Below are positions 15,560-27,618 of a stretch of 40,776 nt of DNA, piece after piece. Within the stretch, counting starts at the first letter, position 1. Each line of letters starts with the position of its first letter. The translations under genes were made by a program, and so were the position numbers. The notes beneath the pieces were generated by a model, which worked only from the letters and a program-made list of their open reading frames with translations, did not search any database and was not told the DNA's origin. Source of the DNA: an uncultured Sphingomonas sp. (GTDB taxonomy: Bacteria; Pseudomonadota; Alphaproteobacteria; Sphingomonadales; Sphingomonadaceae). The stretch covers positions 1-40,776 of the forward strand of contig NZ_CAMLAC010000009.1 in NCBI RefSeq assembly GCF_946477935.1. Reading direction: 5' to 3'.

Positions 15560-17044
15560 TTACTGGTTGTTCTGACGGTGCAGGAAGCGCGGGATATCCA
15601 TCGGCTCGGCATTGCCGTTATCGCCCTGGGCCGCACCGCGCGCAGCGTTCGACATCCGCTCGAACAGCGTGCCGCCCATCTTTACCCGCGGCGCCGGAGC
15701 GGCTGCCTGATCGGGGGTGCCCTCCCCACCCGGCGCCAGCCAGCGCCGGCGAGACGGATCTTCACCGGCGGCAGGCGCAATCGGTGCGGCGGGTGCCGGC
15801 GGTGCGGCAGGCGTATCCTGCGGCACGATCGTGTCGCTGCCCAGCACCAGTTCGTCCTCGTCGGCGGCGGGCGCCGGCGGGGTCGGAGCGGATGCGGTCC
15901 GCGGTGCCACGGCGGCAGCGGCTGCCGGTGCCTGCTCCGGAGCCAGCGGCTGAACCGCCTGTGCAGGTGCGGCGGGCTCGCTCGGGCGGAAGGACGGCGT
16001 CTCGTCCGACTTGCGGCCCATGCCGAAGCTGAAACCGCGCGACGATTCGGACGGAGCCGGCGTCGGCGCCGCCTTCACATCGGCATCGATACCGGTCGCC
16101 ACCACCGACACGCGGATGCGACCCTCCAGCTCGGGATTGAACGCCGAACCCCAGATGATATTAGCGTCCGGATCGACCAGGTCGCGGATATGGTTCGCCG
16201 CCTCGTCCACTTCCAGCAGGCGCATATCGTCGCCGCCGGTGATCGAGATGATGACGCCCTTGGCACCCTGCATCGACACGCCGTCGAGCAGCGGGTTGGC
16301 GATCGCCTTCTGCGCGGCTTCGAGCGCGCGGTTGTCGCCCTCCGCCTCGCCGGTGCCCATCATCGCCTTGCCCATCTCCTGCATCACCGACCGCACGTCG
16401 GCAAAGTCCAGGTTGATCAGGCCGGGCATGACCATCAGGTCGGTAATGCCGCGCACACCCTGTTGCAGCACCTCGTCTGCCATCGAGAACGCTTCCTTGA
16501 AGGTCGTGTTCGCATTGGCGATCAGGAACAGGTTCTGGTTGGGGATGACGATCAGCGTATCGACGAACTTCTGCAGCTCCTCGATCCCGCCGTCCGCCGC
16601 CTTCGACCGGCGATTGCCCTCGAACGCGAACGGCTTGGTGACGACGCCGACGGTCAGGATGCCCATGTCGCGCGCCGCCTTGGCGATGACGGGCGCCGCA
16701 CCGGTGCCCGTGCCGCCGCCCATTCCGGCGGCGATGAACACCATGTGACACCCCTCAAGCTGCTTGGCGAGGCTCTCGATCGTCTCCTCGGCCGCCGCGC
16801 GACCGATCTCCGGCCGGGCGCCCGCGCCCAACCCTTGCGTGATCTTTGCGCCCAACTGGATGCGGTTGGGTGCGTTCGACTGCTTCAAGGCCTGCGCGTC
16901 GGTATTGGCGACCAGAAAGTCGACCCCCTGCACATCGGCCCGCATCATGTTCGCAATGGCGTTGCCGCCCGCACCGCCGACGCCGATCACCGCAATGCGC
17001 GGCGTCAGTTCGTCGACTTCCGGTGCGATGAATTCGATGCTCAT
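15560..17044 (-). CDS. ftsZ: Cell division protein FtsZ
   Basis: 494 residues, the tubulin-like GTPase that forms the Z ring. GGGTGTG (109-115) is the tubulin signature; the N-terminal [10 protein letters not shown] and the T7-loop region are intact. After the core (about 1-320) comes a long alanine/proline-rich linker and the conserved C-terminal peptide DIPRFLHRQ that binds FtsA and other partners. The length of over 450 is usual for alphaproteobacterial FtsZ because of the linker. GGAG eight bases before the ATG supports the start. It is last in the dcw cluster, with 116 bp to ftsA that could hold an extra promoter. Confidence 0.98.
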   Translation of the reverse strand: MSIEFIAPEVDELTPRIAVIGVGGAGGNAIANMMRADVQGVDFLVANTDAQALKQSNAPNRIQLGAKITQGLGAGARPEIGRAAAEETIESLAKQLEGCHMVFIAAGMGGGTGTGAAPVIAKAARDMGILTVGVVTKPFAFEGNRRSKAADGGIEELQKFVDTLIVIPNQNLFLIANANTTFKEAFSMADEVLQQGVRGITDLMVMPGLINLDFADVRSVMQEMGKAMMGTGEAEGDNRALEAAQKAIANPLLDGVSMQGAKGVIISITGGDDMRLLEVDEAANHIRDLVDPDANIIWGSAFNPELEGRIRVSVVATGIDADVKAAPTPAPSESSRGFSFGMGRKSDETPSFRPSEPAAPAQAVQPLAPEQAPAAAAAVAPRTASAPTPPAPAADEDELVLGSDTIVPQDTPAAPPAPAAPIAPAAGEDPSRRRWLAPGGEGTPDQAAAPAPRVKMGGTLFERMSNAARGAAQGDNGNAEPMDIPRFLHRQNNQ

Positions 17045-17160
17045 CCAAAATTCTCCGCCGTCCCGAAACGATACGCTGGGTTCGGGCCCCTGATTAACCT
17101 TTGTGCACTAAGCTATTGCCCGGTGCCAATCGAAAAGCACGCGATTCGCGCGATCGCGTA

Positions 17161-18423
17161 TCAATAATTTGCGCGTGCAGCCTGTATAAGCTTCCGGAAA
17201 ATTCCAATGCCGCTCGGCCGGTGGACGGTTTGCCCCGCCGGGGCAACGCTGCGCAGGTCGATCGGATCCGCCGCCGCATAGAAAGCCAGACCTGCAAGCG
17301 TCGCGAAAGCCGGTCCCCCATGCGCTTCGGGCAGTCCGGTCAATCCGCGCGGCCGGCCGACCCGGACGGAGCGTCCCAGCGCCTGCTGGGCATAGTCCGC
17401 CACGCCCTTCAGTTCCGCACCGCCGCCCGTCAGCACCACTTGGCGCCCCACCGGACCCTCGAATTTAAGATGCTGGAGCGCCTTGCGAATCTCCCCCATC
17501 TGATGTTCCAGCCTTTGGCGGATCACGCCGATCAACTGCGCCTTGGTGATCTGCATCCCCTCGCCCGCGCCATCCTCGGCCGAGATCGGCACGACCGGGA
17601 TCATGTCGTGATTGTCGCGCGGCGACGCATTGGCCGAGCCGTGGAAGCATTTCATCCGCTCCGCCTGTTGGCGGCGCGTACCGAAGGCGGATGCCACATC
17701 GTCGGTGATGTCCGCCGCCCCCATGGGCAGCGAACACAGCCCGACCAGCATGCCGCCCGCGAACAGCGACACGTTGGTGATCCCCGCCCCCATCTCGACC
17801 AGCGCGACGCCAAGCTCGCGCTCTTCTTCCGACAGGCAGGCGAGCCCGGTGGCGACCGGCGAGGCGATGATCGACTTTACCTCCAGATGCGCCGAGCGTA
17901 CGCACAGGTCGAGATTGCGCACCGGCGATCCGTCCGCGGCGACGACATGGATGTGTACGCCCAGCCGGTCGGCATGCAGCCCCAGCGGCTTCTTCACGCC
18001 GGTCAGCCCATCGAGCGTGTAGAGCGCGGGCTGCGCGTGCAGCACCATGCGCCCCTGCGGATCGATCGAGTTGCGCCCGGCCTGGAGCAGCGCGTCGATG
18101 TCGCCCTGTTCCACGCGGTGGCCGCCCAGTTCGAATTCCACCTCCGCCACGTCGGACACCAGCCCGCCCGCGGAGAATCCTACCCAGACATTCTCGATGT
18201 TCAGCCCCGCGATCCGCTCGGCCTGTTCCACCGCCTCGCGCACCGCGGCCTCGGTCGCGCCCATGTCGGCGATATAGCCGCGCTTGACGCCCCGGCTTTC
18301 GCGCTGCCCGGTGCCCAGCACGATCAGTTCGCCGCCATCGCCCTTCCTGGCGATCATCGCCGACACCTTGGACGATCCGATGTCCAAGGCGGTAATCAGG
18401 CCTTCCGGTGCCACCTTTGCCAT
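17161..18423 (-). CDS. ftsA: Cell division protein FtsA
   Basis: 420 residues, actin-fold ATPase that anchors FtsZ to the membrane and links it to the septal synthases. LDIGSSKVSAMI (14-25) is the first phosphate loop and VVLTGGGAELKG a later one. The C-terminus GIGIFRKLIQAARANY is the expected amphipathic membrane-targeting helix. The gene follows ftsQ by 12 bp. Confidence 0.97.
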   Translation of the reverse strand: MAKVAPEGLITALDIGSSKVSAMIARKGDGGELIVLGTGQRESRGVKRGYIADMGATEAAVREAVEQAERIAGLNIENVWVGFSAGGLVSDVAEVEFELGGHRVEQGDIDALLQAGRNSIDPQGRMVLHAQPALYTLDGLTGVKKPLGLHADRLGVHIHVVAADGSPVRNLDLCVRSAHLEVKSIIASPVATGLACLSEEERELGVALVEMGAGITNVSLFAGGMLVGLCSLPMGAADITDDVASAFGTRRQQAERMKCFHGSANASPRDNHDMIPVVPISAEDGAGEGMQITKAQLIGVIRQRLEHQMGEIRKALQHLKFEGPVGRQVVLTGGGAELKGVADYAQQALGRSVRVGRPRGLTGLPEAHGGPAFATLAGLAFYAAADPIDLRSVAPAGQTVHRPSGIGIFRKLIQAARANY

Positions 18424-18435
18424 TGCCGTGCCCCT

Positions 18436-19350
18436 TTATGCGCCATCGGCGCTTGCGGTCATCGCCGGGATACCCCCTTGCGGCTCGGCGATGGCGTGAT
18501 TCTGATTCATTCCCGGCTTGCGCGCAACGAGCTTTGCGGGGTCACGCATGTCGAAGCGCACCCATCCCCGGCCCAATAGCGGCCGCGCGCCATCCATTTC
18601 GGCGAATTTGACCAGCGCGGTCCCCGCCCCTTCTTCGGGCAGCGCCAGCGTCTCGCCGCTTTCGAACGTCAGGTCCCAGCGGCGATTGCCGACCCAGGTC
18701 GCCGCCTTCACCCGGGGCTTCAGCGCGGGCGCCGCGGCGAGCAGCGCCTGATACGCCGCTTCCTGCCGGTCGGCGCCCGGCCCGATCACCAGCGGCAGGT
18801 CGGGGATGGCGGTCGCGCTCACCGGCTCCAGCAGCACGCCCTGCGCATCGATCAGCGTCAACTGGCCATTGTCCTGCCACACCGCCGCCGGCGTCCGCTC
18901 CTCGATATCGACCAGCAGCGTGTCCGGCAGGCGGCGCGAGACATGCGCGTCCTTGATCCAGCCATAGCGGAGCAGCTTCTGGCGCACCGCCTCCAGATCG
19001 ACCAGCGGCATCGCCCGGCTCTGCTGGTCGAGCGCGACAGCATAGACCGACATCCGGTCCATCCGCTTCAGCCCGGTCACCTCGATCTGTTCGACCCGGA
19101 AGCCGGCACGTCCGACCTGTTCTGCAAGCGCGGTGCCGATCATCCCCGGCACGCCGATCCATGTCGCCAGCGCGAGCGCCGCGATACCGGCGCTCCCGGT
19201 GATCGTCCAGGTGACGACCTTCTTCACCGTCTCCTCGCTCACCGGCACGCGTGCCAGGATGCGCTGCGACAGCGGCACCTTGCGCACCGGCTGTCGGCGG
19301 CGGGGCGCCGGCCGCTTGGGCGGTGGCCCGCGCTTGATCGTCCGGCTCAC
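18436..19350 (-). CDS. ftsQ: Cell division protein FtsQ
   Basis: 304 residues: a basic, proline-rich cytoplasmic N-terminus (1-45), one membrane helix (about 47-70), a POTRA domain (FRVEQIEVTGLKRMDRMSVY onward) and the FtsQ beta domain. FtsQ is a bitopic scaffold of the divisome that recruits FtsB and FtsL. The GTG start (19348-19350) overlaps the ddl stop as GTGA. Confidence 0.95.
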   Translation of the reverse strand: MSRTIKRGPPPKRPAPRRRQPVRKVPLSQRILARVPVSEETVKKVVTWTITGSAGIAALALATWIGVPGMIGTALAEQVGRAGFRVEQIEVTGLKRMDRMSVYAVALDQQSRAMPLVDLEAVRQKLLRYGWIKDAHVSRRLPDTLLVDIEERTPAAVWQDNGQLTLIDAQGVLLEPVSATAIPDLPLVIGPGADRQEAAYQALLAAAPALKPRVKAATWVGNRRWDLTFESGETLALPEEGAGTALVKFAEMDGARPLLGRGWVRFDMRDPAKLVARKPGMNQNHAIAEPQGGIPAMTASADGA

Positions 19351-20291
19351 GGCGTCTCAGCCCCGGTGCCCGCCCCCGTGCCGGACAAAGCCTCGTCGAC
19401 GATCGCCTGCACCAGTTGCGGGTAACTCATGCCCAGGTGGCGCGCCTGTTCGGGCACCAGGCTGAGCGGCGTCATGCCGGGCTGGGTGTTCACTTCCAGC
19501 AAAAACAGGCCGTCGACGCCGCGCTGGTCGTCCCAGCGGAAGTCGGAGCGGCTGGCGCCCTTGCACCCGAGCAACCGGTGCGCCTCCAGCGCCAGCGATT
19601 TGCAGGCGTCCGCGATCTCGTCCGGAATCTGCGCGGGGCAGACATGCTCGGTCAGGCCATCGGTATATTTCGCGTCGAAATCATACCAGCCGTTCTTCGG
19701 CTTCAACTCGGTCACGCCCAGCGCGCGATTGCCGAGCACCGCCGTCGTCAATTCGCGCCCGCGGATATAGGGCTCGGCGAGCAATTCCTCGAACTCGCCC
19801 CACGGCCCCACGGCCCCACGGGCGATCGGGTTGCCGTAATTGCCCTCGTCGGTGACGATCGCGACCCCGACCGACGATCCCTCGTTCACCGGCTTCAGCA
19901 CATAGGGGCGCGGCAGCGGGTCGCGCTCGAACAGGTCGGCAGACTTCACGATCCGGCCACCCGGCATCGGCACGCCATGCGGTACCAGCGCCTGCTTGGT
20001 CAGCACCTTGTCGATCGCGATCACCGAAGTGGCCAGCCCCGAATGCGTGTAGCGCAGGCCCATCAGGTCCAGCATGCCCTGCACCGTGCCGTCCTCGCCG
20101 GGCGATCCGTGCAGCGCGTTGAACACCAGATCGGGCTGGGCCTTGGCCAGATGCGCCGCCACGTCGCGGTCCATGTCGATCCGGGTGACGCGGTGACCGA
20201 GCGACTCGAGCGCATCCGCGACGCCATTGCCCGACTGCAACGACACCGATCGCTCGGCGGACCACCCGCCCATCAGAACGGCGATATGCAT
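19347..20291 (-). CDS. ddl: D-alanine-D-alanine ligase
   Basis: 314 residues, ATP-grasp ligase that makes the D-Ala-D-Ala dipeptide added by MurF. The start MHIAVLMGGWSAERSVSL, the KPVNEGSSVGV loop and the C-terminal FLLEVNTQPGMT (metal-binding N and E) are diagnostic. The ATG shares one base with the murB stop (TGATG). Either B-type or A-type numbering would be a guess; the dcw location points to DdlB. Confidence 0.97.
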   Translation of the reverse strand: MHIAVLMGGWSAERSVSLQSGNGVADALESLGHRVTRIDMDRDVAAHLAKAQPDLVFNALHGSPGEDGTVQGMLDLMGLRYTHSGLATSVIAIDKVLTKQALVPHGVPMPGGRIVKSADLFERDPLPRPYVLKPVNEGSSVGVAIVTDEGNYGNPIARGAVGPWGEFEELLAEPYIRGRELTTAVLGNRALGVTELKPKNGWYDFDAKYTDGLTEHVCPAQIPDEIADACKSLALEAHRLLGCKGASRSDFRWDDQRGVDGLFLLEVNTQPGMTPLSLVPEQARHLGMSYPQLVQAIVDEALSGTGAGTGAETP

Positions 20292-21181
20292 CACTTCACA
20301 ACCCCTACGCGCTGGATTTCCCATTCGAGCGTCACGCCCGACTGCGCCCTTACCCTGTCCCGCACCGTCTCGCCCAGCGCCTCGATGTCCGCGGCGGTCG
20401 CATCGCCCAGGTTGAGCAGGAAGTTGCAGTGCTTCTCCGACACCTGCGCACCGCCCAGGGTCAGCCCGCGGCACCCGGCCGCGTCGACCAGCGCCCAGGC
20501 CTTGTGCCCGTCCGGGTTCTTGAAGGTCGAACCGCCCGTCTTCGACCGCAGCGGCTGCGACGCCTCGCGCGCTGCCGCGATGCGGTCCATTTCCGCGCCG
20601 ATCGCGGCCGGTTCGCCCGGCTCTCCCCGGAATACGGCTTCCACCACGACCGCGCCCTCGGGCAGGGACGAGTGGCGATAGGTATAGCCCAGCCGCTCGG
20701 CGGGCCACACCCCCAGCGTGCCGTCGCGCGTCACCACCGTCGCCTCGACCAGCACGTCGCACACCTCGCGGCCATAGGCGCCGCCGTTCATCCGCACGAA
20801 GCCACCGACGGTGCCGGGGATCGAGCGCAGGAACTCGATACCCGCGATCCCCGCATCACGCGCGGTGGAGGATACCAATATGCCGCTTGCCCCGCCGCCA
20901 CAGCGCAGCGACACGTCATCGATCCGCGCAACCTTGGCGAATGGCTTGCCCAGCCGCACCACCACGCCCGGCATCCCGCCGTCACGCACGATCAGGTTCG
21001 ACCCCAGCCCCAGCGGATAGACCGGCACCGAAGGGTCCAGCGCAGCCAGGAAGTCGGTCAGGTCCGCGATATCCGCCGGCTCGAACAGCCACTCCGCCGC
21101 CCCGCCCGCCTTGAACCAGACGAGCGGTGCCAGCGGCGCGTTCGGGGTCAGCCTGCCCCGGACCGCGGGCGGCGTCACCAT
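20291..21181 (-). CDS. murB: UDP-N-acetylmuramate dehydrogenase MurB
   Basis: 296 residues, FAD-dependent reductase completing UDP-MurNAc synthesis. FAD-binding motifs LGLGSNLIVRDGG and the region IPGTVGGFVRMNGGAYG are clear, and GSTFKNP carries the catalytic serine/threonine loop. I chose ATG 21181 over upstream in-frame codons because it matches the family N-terminus and starts four bases after the preceding small gene. The MurB of type I/II split cannot be judged here. Confidence 0.96.
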   Translation of the reverse strand: MVTPPAVRGRLTPNAPLAPLVWFKAGGAAEWLFEPADIADLTDFLAALDPSVPVYPLGLGSNLIVRDGGMPGVVVRLGKPFAKVARIDDVSLRCGGGASGILVSSTARDAGIAGIEFLRSIPGTVGGFVRMNGGAYGREVCDVLVEATVVTRDGTLGVWPAERLGYTYRHSSLPEGAVVVEAVFRGEPGEPAAIGAEMDRIAAAREASQPLRSKTGGSTFKNPDGHKAWALVDAAGCRGLTLGGAQVSEKHCNFLLNLGDATAADIEALGETVRDRVRAQSGVTLEWEIQRVGVVK

Positions 21182-21185
21182 GCGC

Positions 21186-21385
21186 TCACCACGGTCCGGC
21201 ACCCCATAGCCGTATCCACGCACTCCACGCAGCGACATTGGCCTCGGCCGCGCGCCGCGTCGCTTCCTGCGCCTGCACCAGCGCATCGCCCGCCGCGGTG
21301 GCATGACTGCCCGCCTCCAGCGCCTTGCGCTGCGCGTCCAGCATCTGCCGCTGGAGCCGGATCGAAGTGTCGAACCAGTCGCTCA

Positions 21386-21386
<1 letters not shown>
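21186..21386 (-). CDS. Conserved-looking 66-residue protein between murC and murB
   Basis: A 66-residue, alanine- and glutamine-rich, helix-forming protein (MSDWFDTSIRLQRQMLDAQR at the start, WSAWIRLWGAGPW at the end), probably a short coiled coil with aromatic ends. Its ATG (21384-21386) shares a base with the murC stop (TGATG), and murB begins four bases after its stop, so it is built into the dcw transcript and translationally coupled. No membrane segment or signal peptide is seen. I do not recognise a family; the layout resembles phasin-like helices only loosely. The tight coupling makes it a probable real gene. Confidence 0.75.
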
Positions 21387-22806
<1,420 letters not shown>

Positions 22807-22810
<4 letters not shown>

Positions 22811-23952
22811 GCGCCCGCTCCCGCGAGCACCGGCTTGGCCCGTCCGACCGGCAGCTTCACGCGCGGCGCGTCCAGGCTCTCGACCAGATCGGCCAGATCG
22901 CTTGCCGCATCGGGGCGCCCGCACGACCGCGCCCGCCCTGCGGCATTCTGGAGTGCTGCCGGGTCCAGCCCCAGCTTCTGCATCTGCTTGGCCAGTTCCA
23001 CGGCGGTGAAGTCCTTTTGCGCGATGGTGCGCGCGCCGCCCGCCAGCGTGATCTCGCGGGCATTGGCGGTCTGGTGGTCGTCGGTGGCAGAGGGCAGCGG
23101 CACCAGGATCGCCGGCCGCCCCGCCGCGGTCAGCTCGGCCAGCGTCGAGGCACCGGCGCGCGCGATCACCAGATGCGCCCAGGCAAGCTGCTCGGGCAGG
23201 TCGGGCAGATAGGTCGCCAGCTCGGCCGGGATCTGATGTTCGGCATATTTGGCGCGCACCGCGTCGATATCCTCGACCCGCGCCTGGTGCGTGACCTGCA
23301 ACCGCCGGCGGAAGGTGACGGGCAGCATGGCAAGGCCATCGGGCACCACGTCGCTCAGGATGCTCGCGCCCTGGCTTCCCCCGGTGACGAGCACGCGGAA
23401 GATGCCGTCCTCCTCCAGCAGCGGATAGGGTTTGGTCCTGAGGGTCAGCACGGCATCCCGCACCGGATTGCCGATCAGATGCGTCTTTGCCGCGTGCTTG
23501 GCCGCCAGCCGCTCGGTCTTGTCATAGGAGGTCGCGATCGCATCCACCTTGCCCGCGACCAGCCGGTTGACGCGGCCCAACACCGCATTCTGCTCGTGGA
23601 TTGCGGTAGGGATCTTGTCGGCGAACGCCGCCAGCAGCGCCGGCATCGCCGGATAGCCGCCGAACCCGATCACTGCGGCCGGGCGGAAGGTACGGTACAG
23701 CTCGCGCGCCATTGCCCGGCCCCGCCACATCTCGCGCGTCGCCTTGGCCCAACCCAGCGGCCCGCCTGCAAAGCGCCCCGCCGGCAGGACATGCGTCTGG
23801 ATATCCTCGAACAGTCCCGGAAAGCGCACCCCGCGCGCGTCGGACACCAGCGCGACGCGGTGACCCCGCCTGGTCAACTCGGCGGCCAGTGCCGCTGCGG
23901 GGACCATGTGGCCGCCGGTGCCCCCGGCGGCGAGAACGAAATGCCGGCTCAT
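22807..23952 (-). CDS. murG: UDP-N-acetylglucosamine transferase MurG (makes lipid II)
   Basis: 381 residues, peripheral membrane GT-B glycosyltransferase converting lipid I to lipid [18 protein letters not shown] (11-26) and [16 protein letters not shown] are family signatures, and the UDP-GlcNAc site shows [10 protein letters not shown]. The ATG at 23950-23952 has GGAGCGGGGA just upstream and overlaps the ftsW stop (ATGA). Confidence 0.97.
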
Positions 23953-25181
23953 TCCCCGCTCCACCGCACGACATAGGGGCTTCGCGTCAGGAACGGGTTA
24001 CGCCGCGTAAAGGCGAGCAACAGTCCCATGCCGATCGACAGTGCGATCATCGACGAACCACCATAGCTGATAAAAGGCAACGTCATTCCCTTGGATGGGG
24101 CCAGCCCCGTATTCACCGCCATCGACACCAGCGCCTGCGCCCCGAACTGCACCGCCAGCCCGGATGCGGCATACAGCTTGAACTCGTCCTGCTCGTCCAG
24201 CAGCTTCACGAACACGCGCACCACGATCGCCAGAAAGACGAGCGCGACGATCGAACAGGCGATCAGGCCGAACTCCTCGCCGATGACCGAAAAGATGTAA
24301 TCGGTGTGCGCCTCGGGCAGTCCGAACTTGGCGCTTCCGCCACCGGGGCCAGTGCCGGTCCAGCCGCCGGCGGTCAGCGTGTTGTGCGCGGCGTTCACCT
24401 GGAAATGGTCGGACGCGCCCTCGCCTTCCGCGTCGGGGAAGATGAACGCGTTGATCCGGTTCCGCGCGGTGCCGTAGAACATATAGGCCGCGACCAGCCC
24501 GGCCGGCGCCAGAGCCGCGATCCCCACCAGATAGCGCGTCGGCGTGCCGGAGATCATCAGCAGCGCCATCCACACCGCGCAAAAGATGATCGTCTGCCCG
24601 AAATCGGGCTGCAACATCAGCAGCGTGGCCACCAGTGCGGTCAACCCGCCGGTGATCCAGAGTACCGGCAGCGTCTTGTCCTTCGCGCGCAGCGACAGCA
24701 GCCACGCCGTTGTCACGATGAACAGCGGCTTCAGGAACTCGGACGGCTGGAACTCGGCCACGCCCAGGCTTATCCAGCGCCGCGCGCCATTATGCTGCGC
24801 GCCCAGAAACGGCGTCGCGAACAGCAGCGCGATGCAGATGCCCGCGCCGACCAGCGCCATTCGCCGCGCGGTCGGCACCGGCAGCATCGACACGCCGAAC
24901 AGCACGGGCATCGACACGCCGACCCACATCAACTGCCGCCAGAAATAGTAAAGCGGGGTCAGCTTGTGATGCTCGCCCGAATAGCGGACGGCGGTCGCCG
25001 GGCTGGCGGCGGCAACCGCGATCAGCCCTATCGCGACCAGAAATAGCGTCAGCAGCAGCAGCACGCGGTCGATATCCCAGAACCAGGTGCCCAGCGGCGA
25101 GCGATCGCCGCGACCGCCCCGGCCCTTCATCGACGCGACCAGACCCGGCGTGCGCGTCTTGCCCCTTGCCATATCGGTCAC
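23949..25181 (-). CDS. ftsW: Septal peptidoglycan polymerase FtsW
   Basis: 410 residues, a SEDS-family membrane protein with about ten helices that polymerises glycan strands at the septum together with FtsI. SEDS motifs: NGARRWISLG, FQPSEFLKP, LQPDFGQT and FISYGGSS. The GTG start overlaps the murD stop (GTGA). An ATG ten bases on (MARGKT) is an alternative. Confidence 0.96.
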   Translation of the reverse strand: MTDMARGKTRTPGLVASMKGRGGRGDRSPLGTWFWDIDRVLLLLTLFLVAIGLIAVAAASPATAVRYSGEHHKLTPLYYFWRQLMWVGVSMPVLFGVSMLPVPTARRMALVGAGICIALLFATPFLGAQHNGARRWISLGVAEFQPSEFLKPLFIVTTAWLLSLRAKDKTLPVLWITGGLTALVATLLMLQPDFGQTIIFCAVWMALLMISGTPTRYLVGIAALAPAGLVAAYMFYGTARNRINAFIFPDAEGEGASDHFQVNAAHNTLTAGGWTGTGPGGGSAKFGLPEAHTDYIFSVIGEEFGLIACSIVALVFLAIVVRVFVKLLDEQDEFKLYAASGLAVQFGAQALVSMAVNTGLAPSKGMTLPFISYGGSSMIALSIGMGLLLAFTRRNPFLTRSPYVVRWSGE

Positions 25182-26548
25182 GAAAGCGCCTCCACTGCCG
25201 CCCGGAACGCCGCACCCCGCGCCTCGAAATCGCGGAACTGGTCGAAACTAGCACAGGCCGGCGACAACAGCACGACATCGCCGGGCAGCGCCGCGGCCGC
25301 CGCATGCGCCACCGCCCGCTCCAACGTCACCGCCTGCTCCACCACCGGCACCCGCCCCTGCAACAAGTCGAAGAACAACGGCCCCGCCTCCCCGATCGTG
25401 TAGGCCGCCGCGACATTGCCGAAATACGGCGCGCACGGCTCCAGATCGTCACCCTTGCGCTTGCCGCCGACGATCCAGTGGATGCGGGCAAAGGCGCCCA
25501 GCGCAGGCGCGGCGGATTCGGGGTTGGTCGCCTTGGAGTCGTTCACGAAGATCACGCCATCGCGCTCGGCAACGCGCTCCATCCGGTGCGCAAGCCCCTG
25601 AAAGCTGGCAAGGGCCGCCGCGATCGCATCTTCGCCCACCCCCAGCGCACGCGCCGCGGCAATCGCGGCAAAGGCATTCTGCGCGTTATGCGGCCCCTTC
25701 AGCGAAGGCCAACCCGACTGGTCCATCGCCACGTCGGCCGGGATAACGGTCAACCGCTCCGGCGACAGCGTGGCCGCGATCGCGGCGGATGCGGCATCCC
25801 CCGTCCCGACGATCGCGACATGCCCGTCCGACTGCATCGCGAACAGCCGCGCCTTGGACGCGGCATAGGCATCGAACCCGTCATAGCGGTCGAGATGATC
25901 GGGCGTGACGTTCAGCAGCACTGCCACGTCGCAGTCCAGGCTCTGCATCAGGTCGATCTGGTAGCTGGACAGCTCCAGCACATAGACCCCGCCCGCCGGC
26001 AAAGGCTCCTGCGCCAGGATCGGCAGGCCGATATTCCCGCCCATCCGCGCCGGGACGCCGGCGGTGTCGAGAATATGGTGGATCAGCGCGGTCGTGGTCG
26101 ACTTGCCGTTGGTGCCGGTGATGCCGACCACCTTGTGCGGCGGCAGGTCGGCCCGGCCTTGTGCGAAGAGTTCGATATCGCCGATGACCGGAACGCCCGC
26201 TTGTGCAGCCTTCGCGGCCAGCGGATGCGTATTGAGCGGGACCCCCGGCGAAACGACGAATGCGTCGAAGTCACGCAAATCCTCGATCGGAGCGATACGT
26301 AAAACCCCTCTCCCCCCCGGGGAGAGGGAGGGGCCCGTCGCGCCAGCGATGGGAGGGTGAGGGGCAGCCCCAAACGCCACGCTGCTTGGCACCTCCTCGC
26401 CGGCCAAGGCTTCCCGCTTAGCCGCGTCACTATCCCAGGCCAGCACCTTCGCCCCGCCGGCCAGCAGCGCGCGCACCGTCGCCGCGCCCGAGCGCGCCAG
26501 CCCCAGCACCGCGAACCGCTTCCCCGCCCAGGCGCGCGACGTGATCAC
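25178..26548 (-). CDS. murD: UDP-N-acetylmuramoylalanine-D-glutamate ligase MurD, with an in-frame repeat insertion
   Basis: 456 residues, adds D-glutamate to UDP-MurNAc-L-Ala. The ATP P-loop is [11 protein letters not shown] (about 143-153); later motifs HRMERV and NDSKATN are intact. Residues 62-84 ([20 protein letters not shown] and the following VLR) are unusual in the N-terminal UDP-binding domain: they are encoded by a palindromic repeat (26305-26364) that keeps the reading frame. The gene is otherwise open and its downstream neighbours are coupled, so the enzyme is probably functional, with the insert in a surface loop. The GTG start overlaps the mraY stop (GTGA). Confidence 0.95.
   Translation of the reverse strand: MITSRAWAGKRFAVLGLARSGAATVRALLAGGAKVLAWDSDAAKREALAGEEVPSSVAFGAAPHPPIAGATGPSLSPGGRGVLRIAPIEDLRDFDAFVVSPGVPLNTHPLAAKAAQAGVPVIGDIELFAQGRADLPPHKVVGITGTNGKSTTTALIHHILDTAGVPARMGGNIGLPILAQEPLPAGGVYVLELSSYQIDLMQSLDCDVAVLLNVTPDHLDRYDGFDAYAASKARLFAMQSDGHVAIVGTGDAASAAIAATLSPERLTVIPADVAMDQSGWPSLKGPHNAQNAFAAIAAARALGVGEDAIAAALASFQGLAHRMERVAERDGVIFVNDSKATNPESAAPALGAFARIHWIVGGKRKGDDLEPCAPYFGNVAAAYTIGEAGPLFFDLLQGRVPVVEQAVTLERAVAHAAAAALPGDVVLLSPACASFDQFRDFEARGAAFRAAVEALS
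26305..26364. repeat. Palindromic interspersed repeat inserted in murD
   Basis: Two tandem hairpins: CCCTCTCCCC (26306-26315) / GGGGAGAGGG (26319-26328), then CCCGTCGC (26334-26341) / GCGATGGG (26346-26353) with one G-T pair, ending in GGGTGAGGGG. Base composition differs sharply from the flanking coding sequence (poly-C and poly-G runs). I remember close variants of this element scattered through proteobacterial and sphingomonad genomes, mostly between genes. Here it adds about 23 codons in frame. Confidence 0.75.
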
Positions 26549-27615
26549 CGCAGCTTCAACGTCGAAAGCCCGGCCAGCGCCAGCACGAAGGCGATGATCC
26601 AGAACCGGATGACAACCGTCGGCTCCGACCAGCCGAGCTGTTCGAAATGATGGTGGATCGGCGCCATCTTGAACACACGGCGGCCAGTGCGCTTGTAGAA
26701 GAAGACCTGCACGATCACCGACATCGCCTCGACCACGAACAGCCCGCCGATGATGCCCAGCACGATTTCGTGATGCGCCGACACCGCGATCGTCCCCAGC
26801 GCACCGCCCAGCGCCAGGCTGCCGGTATCGCCCATGAACACCGCGGCCGGCGGCGCGTTGAACCACAGGAAGGCCAGCCCGGCGCCGATCACCGCGCCGG
26901 TGAAGATCGCCAGCTCGCCCACCAGCGGCACGTGCGGAATGCCCAGATAGGCGGCAAAGCGCGCATTGCCCGCCAGATAGACGATCACGGTGAACGCCAT
27001 CGAGGCAATGATGACCGGCATCGTCGCCAGCCCGTCGAGACCATCGGTCAGGTTCACCGCATTGCCGAACGCCACGATCGTAAAGGCCGCGAACAGTGGA
27101 TAGGCATAGCTCAGGTCCAGATACATGCGCTGCGTGAACGGCAGGTACAGGTGCGGCCCGTTCTGCCCCATGATGATCCACGCCGCGATGCCGGCGATCA
27201 GAAACTCCAGGATCAGCCGCGTCCGCCCGGAAACGCCCGCCGTGGAGGCTTTGCGCACCTTGTCGTAATCGTCGAGGAACCCGATCGAACCGAAGCCCAG
27301 CGTCACGAACAGGCACGCCCAGACATAGGGGCTGCGCGGGTCCATCCAGATGAACACCGCCAGCGCCATGCTGGTCAGGATCATCAACCCGCCCATCGTC
27401 GGCGTGCCGCGCTTGGCGAGGTGGGTCTGCGGACCGTCGGCGCGGATCGGCTGCCCCTTGCCCTGCCGGACGCGCAGCCAGCCGATGAACTTCGGCCCGA
27501 TCAACAGGCCGATCAGCAGCGCGGTCGCCACCGCGGCCCCAGTCCGAAAGGTCTGGTAGCGAATAAGGTTCAGGACCCCGGGAAACCCGAGTTGCTCCGC
27601 GATCCAATACAACAT
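26545..27615 (-). CDS. mraY: Phospho-N-acetylmuramoyl-pentapeptide-transferase MraY
   Basis: 356 residues, ten-helix membrane enzyme that transfers phospho-MurNAc-pentapeptide to undecaprenyl phosphate, forming lipid [29 protein letters not shown] and [12 protein letters not shown] carry the conserved catalytic aspartates; PIHHHFE is the late histidine motif. The gene starts three bases after murF and overlaps murD. Confidence 0.98.
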   Translation of the reverse strand: MLYWIAEQLGFPGVLNLIRYQTFRTGAAVATALLIGLLIGPKFIGWLRVRQGKGQPIRADGPQTHLAKRGTPTMGGLMILTSMALAVFIWMDPRSPYVWACLFVTLGFGSIGFLDDYDKVRKASTAGVSGRTRLILEFLIAGIAAWIIMGQNGPHLYLPFTQRMYLDLSYAYPLFAAFTIVAFGNAVNLTDGLDGLATMPVIIASMAFTVIVYLAGNARFAAYLGIPHVPLVGELAIFTGAVIGAGLAFLWFNAPPAAVFMGDTGSLALGGALGTIAVSAHHEIVLGIIGGLFVVEAMSVIVQVFFYKRTGRRVFKMAPIHHHFEQLGWSEPTVVIRFWIIAFVLALAGLSTLKLR

Positions 27616-27618
27616 GCG

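Noticed and set aside
17139..17158. Palindrome GCGATT/AATCGC-like sequence between ftsZ and ftsA as a terminator
   Set aside because: The stem is short, there is no T tract, and a stop between ftsA and ftsZ would be unexpected.
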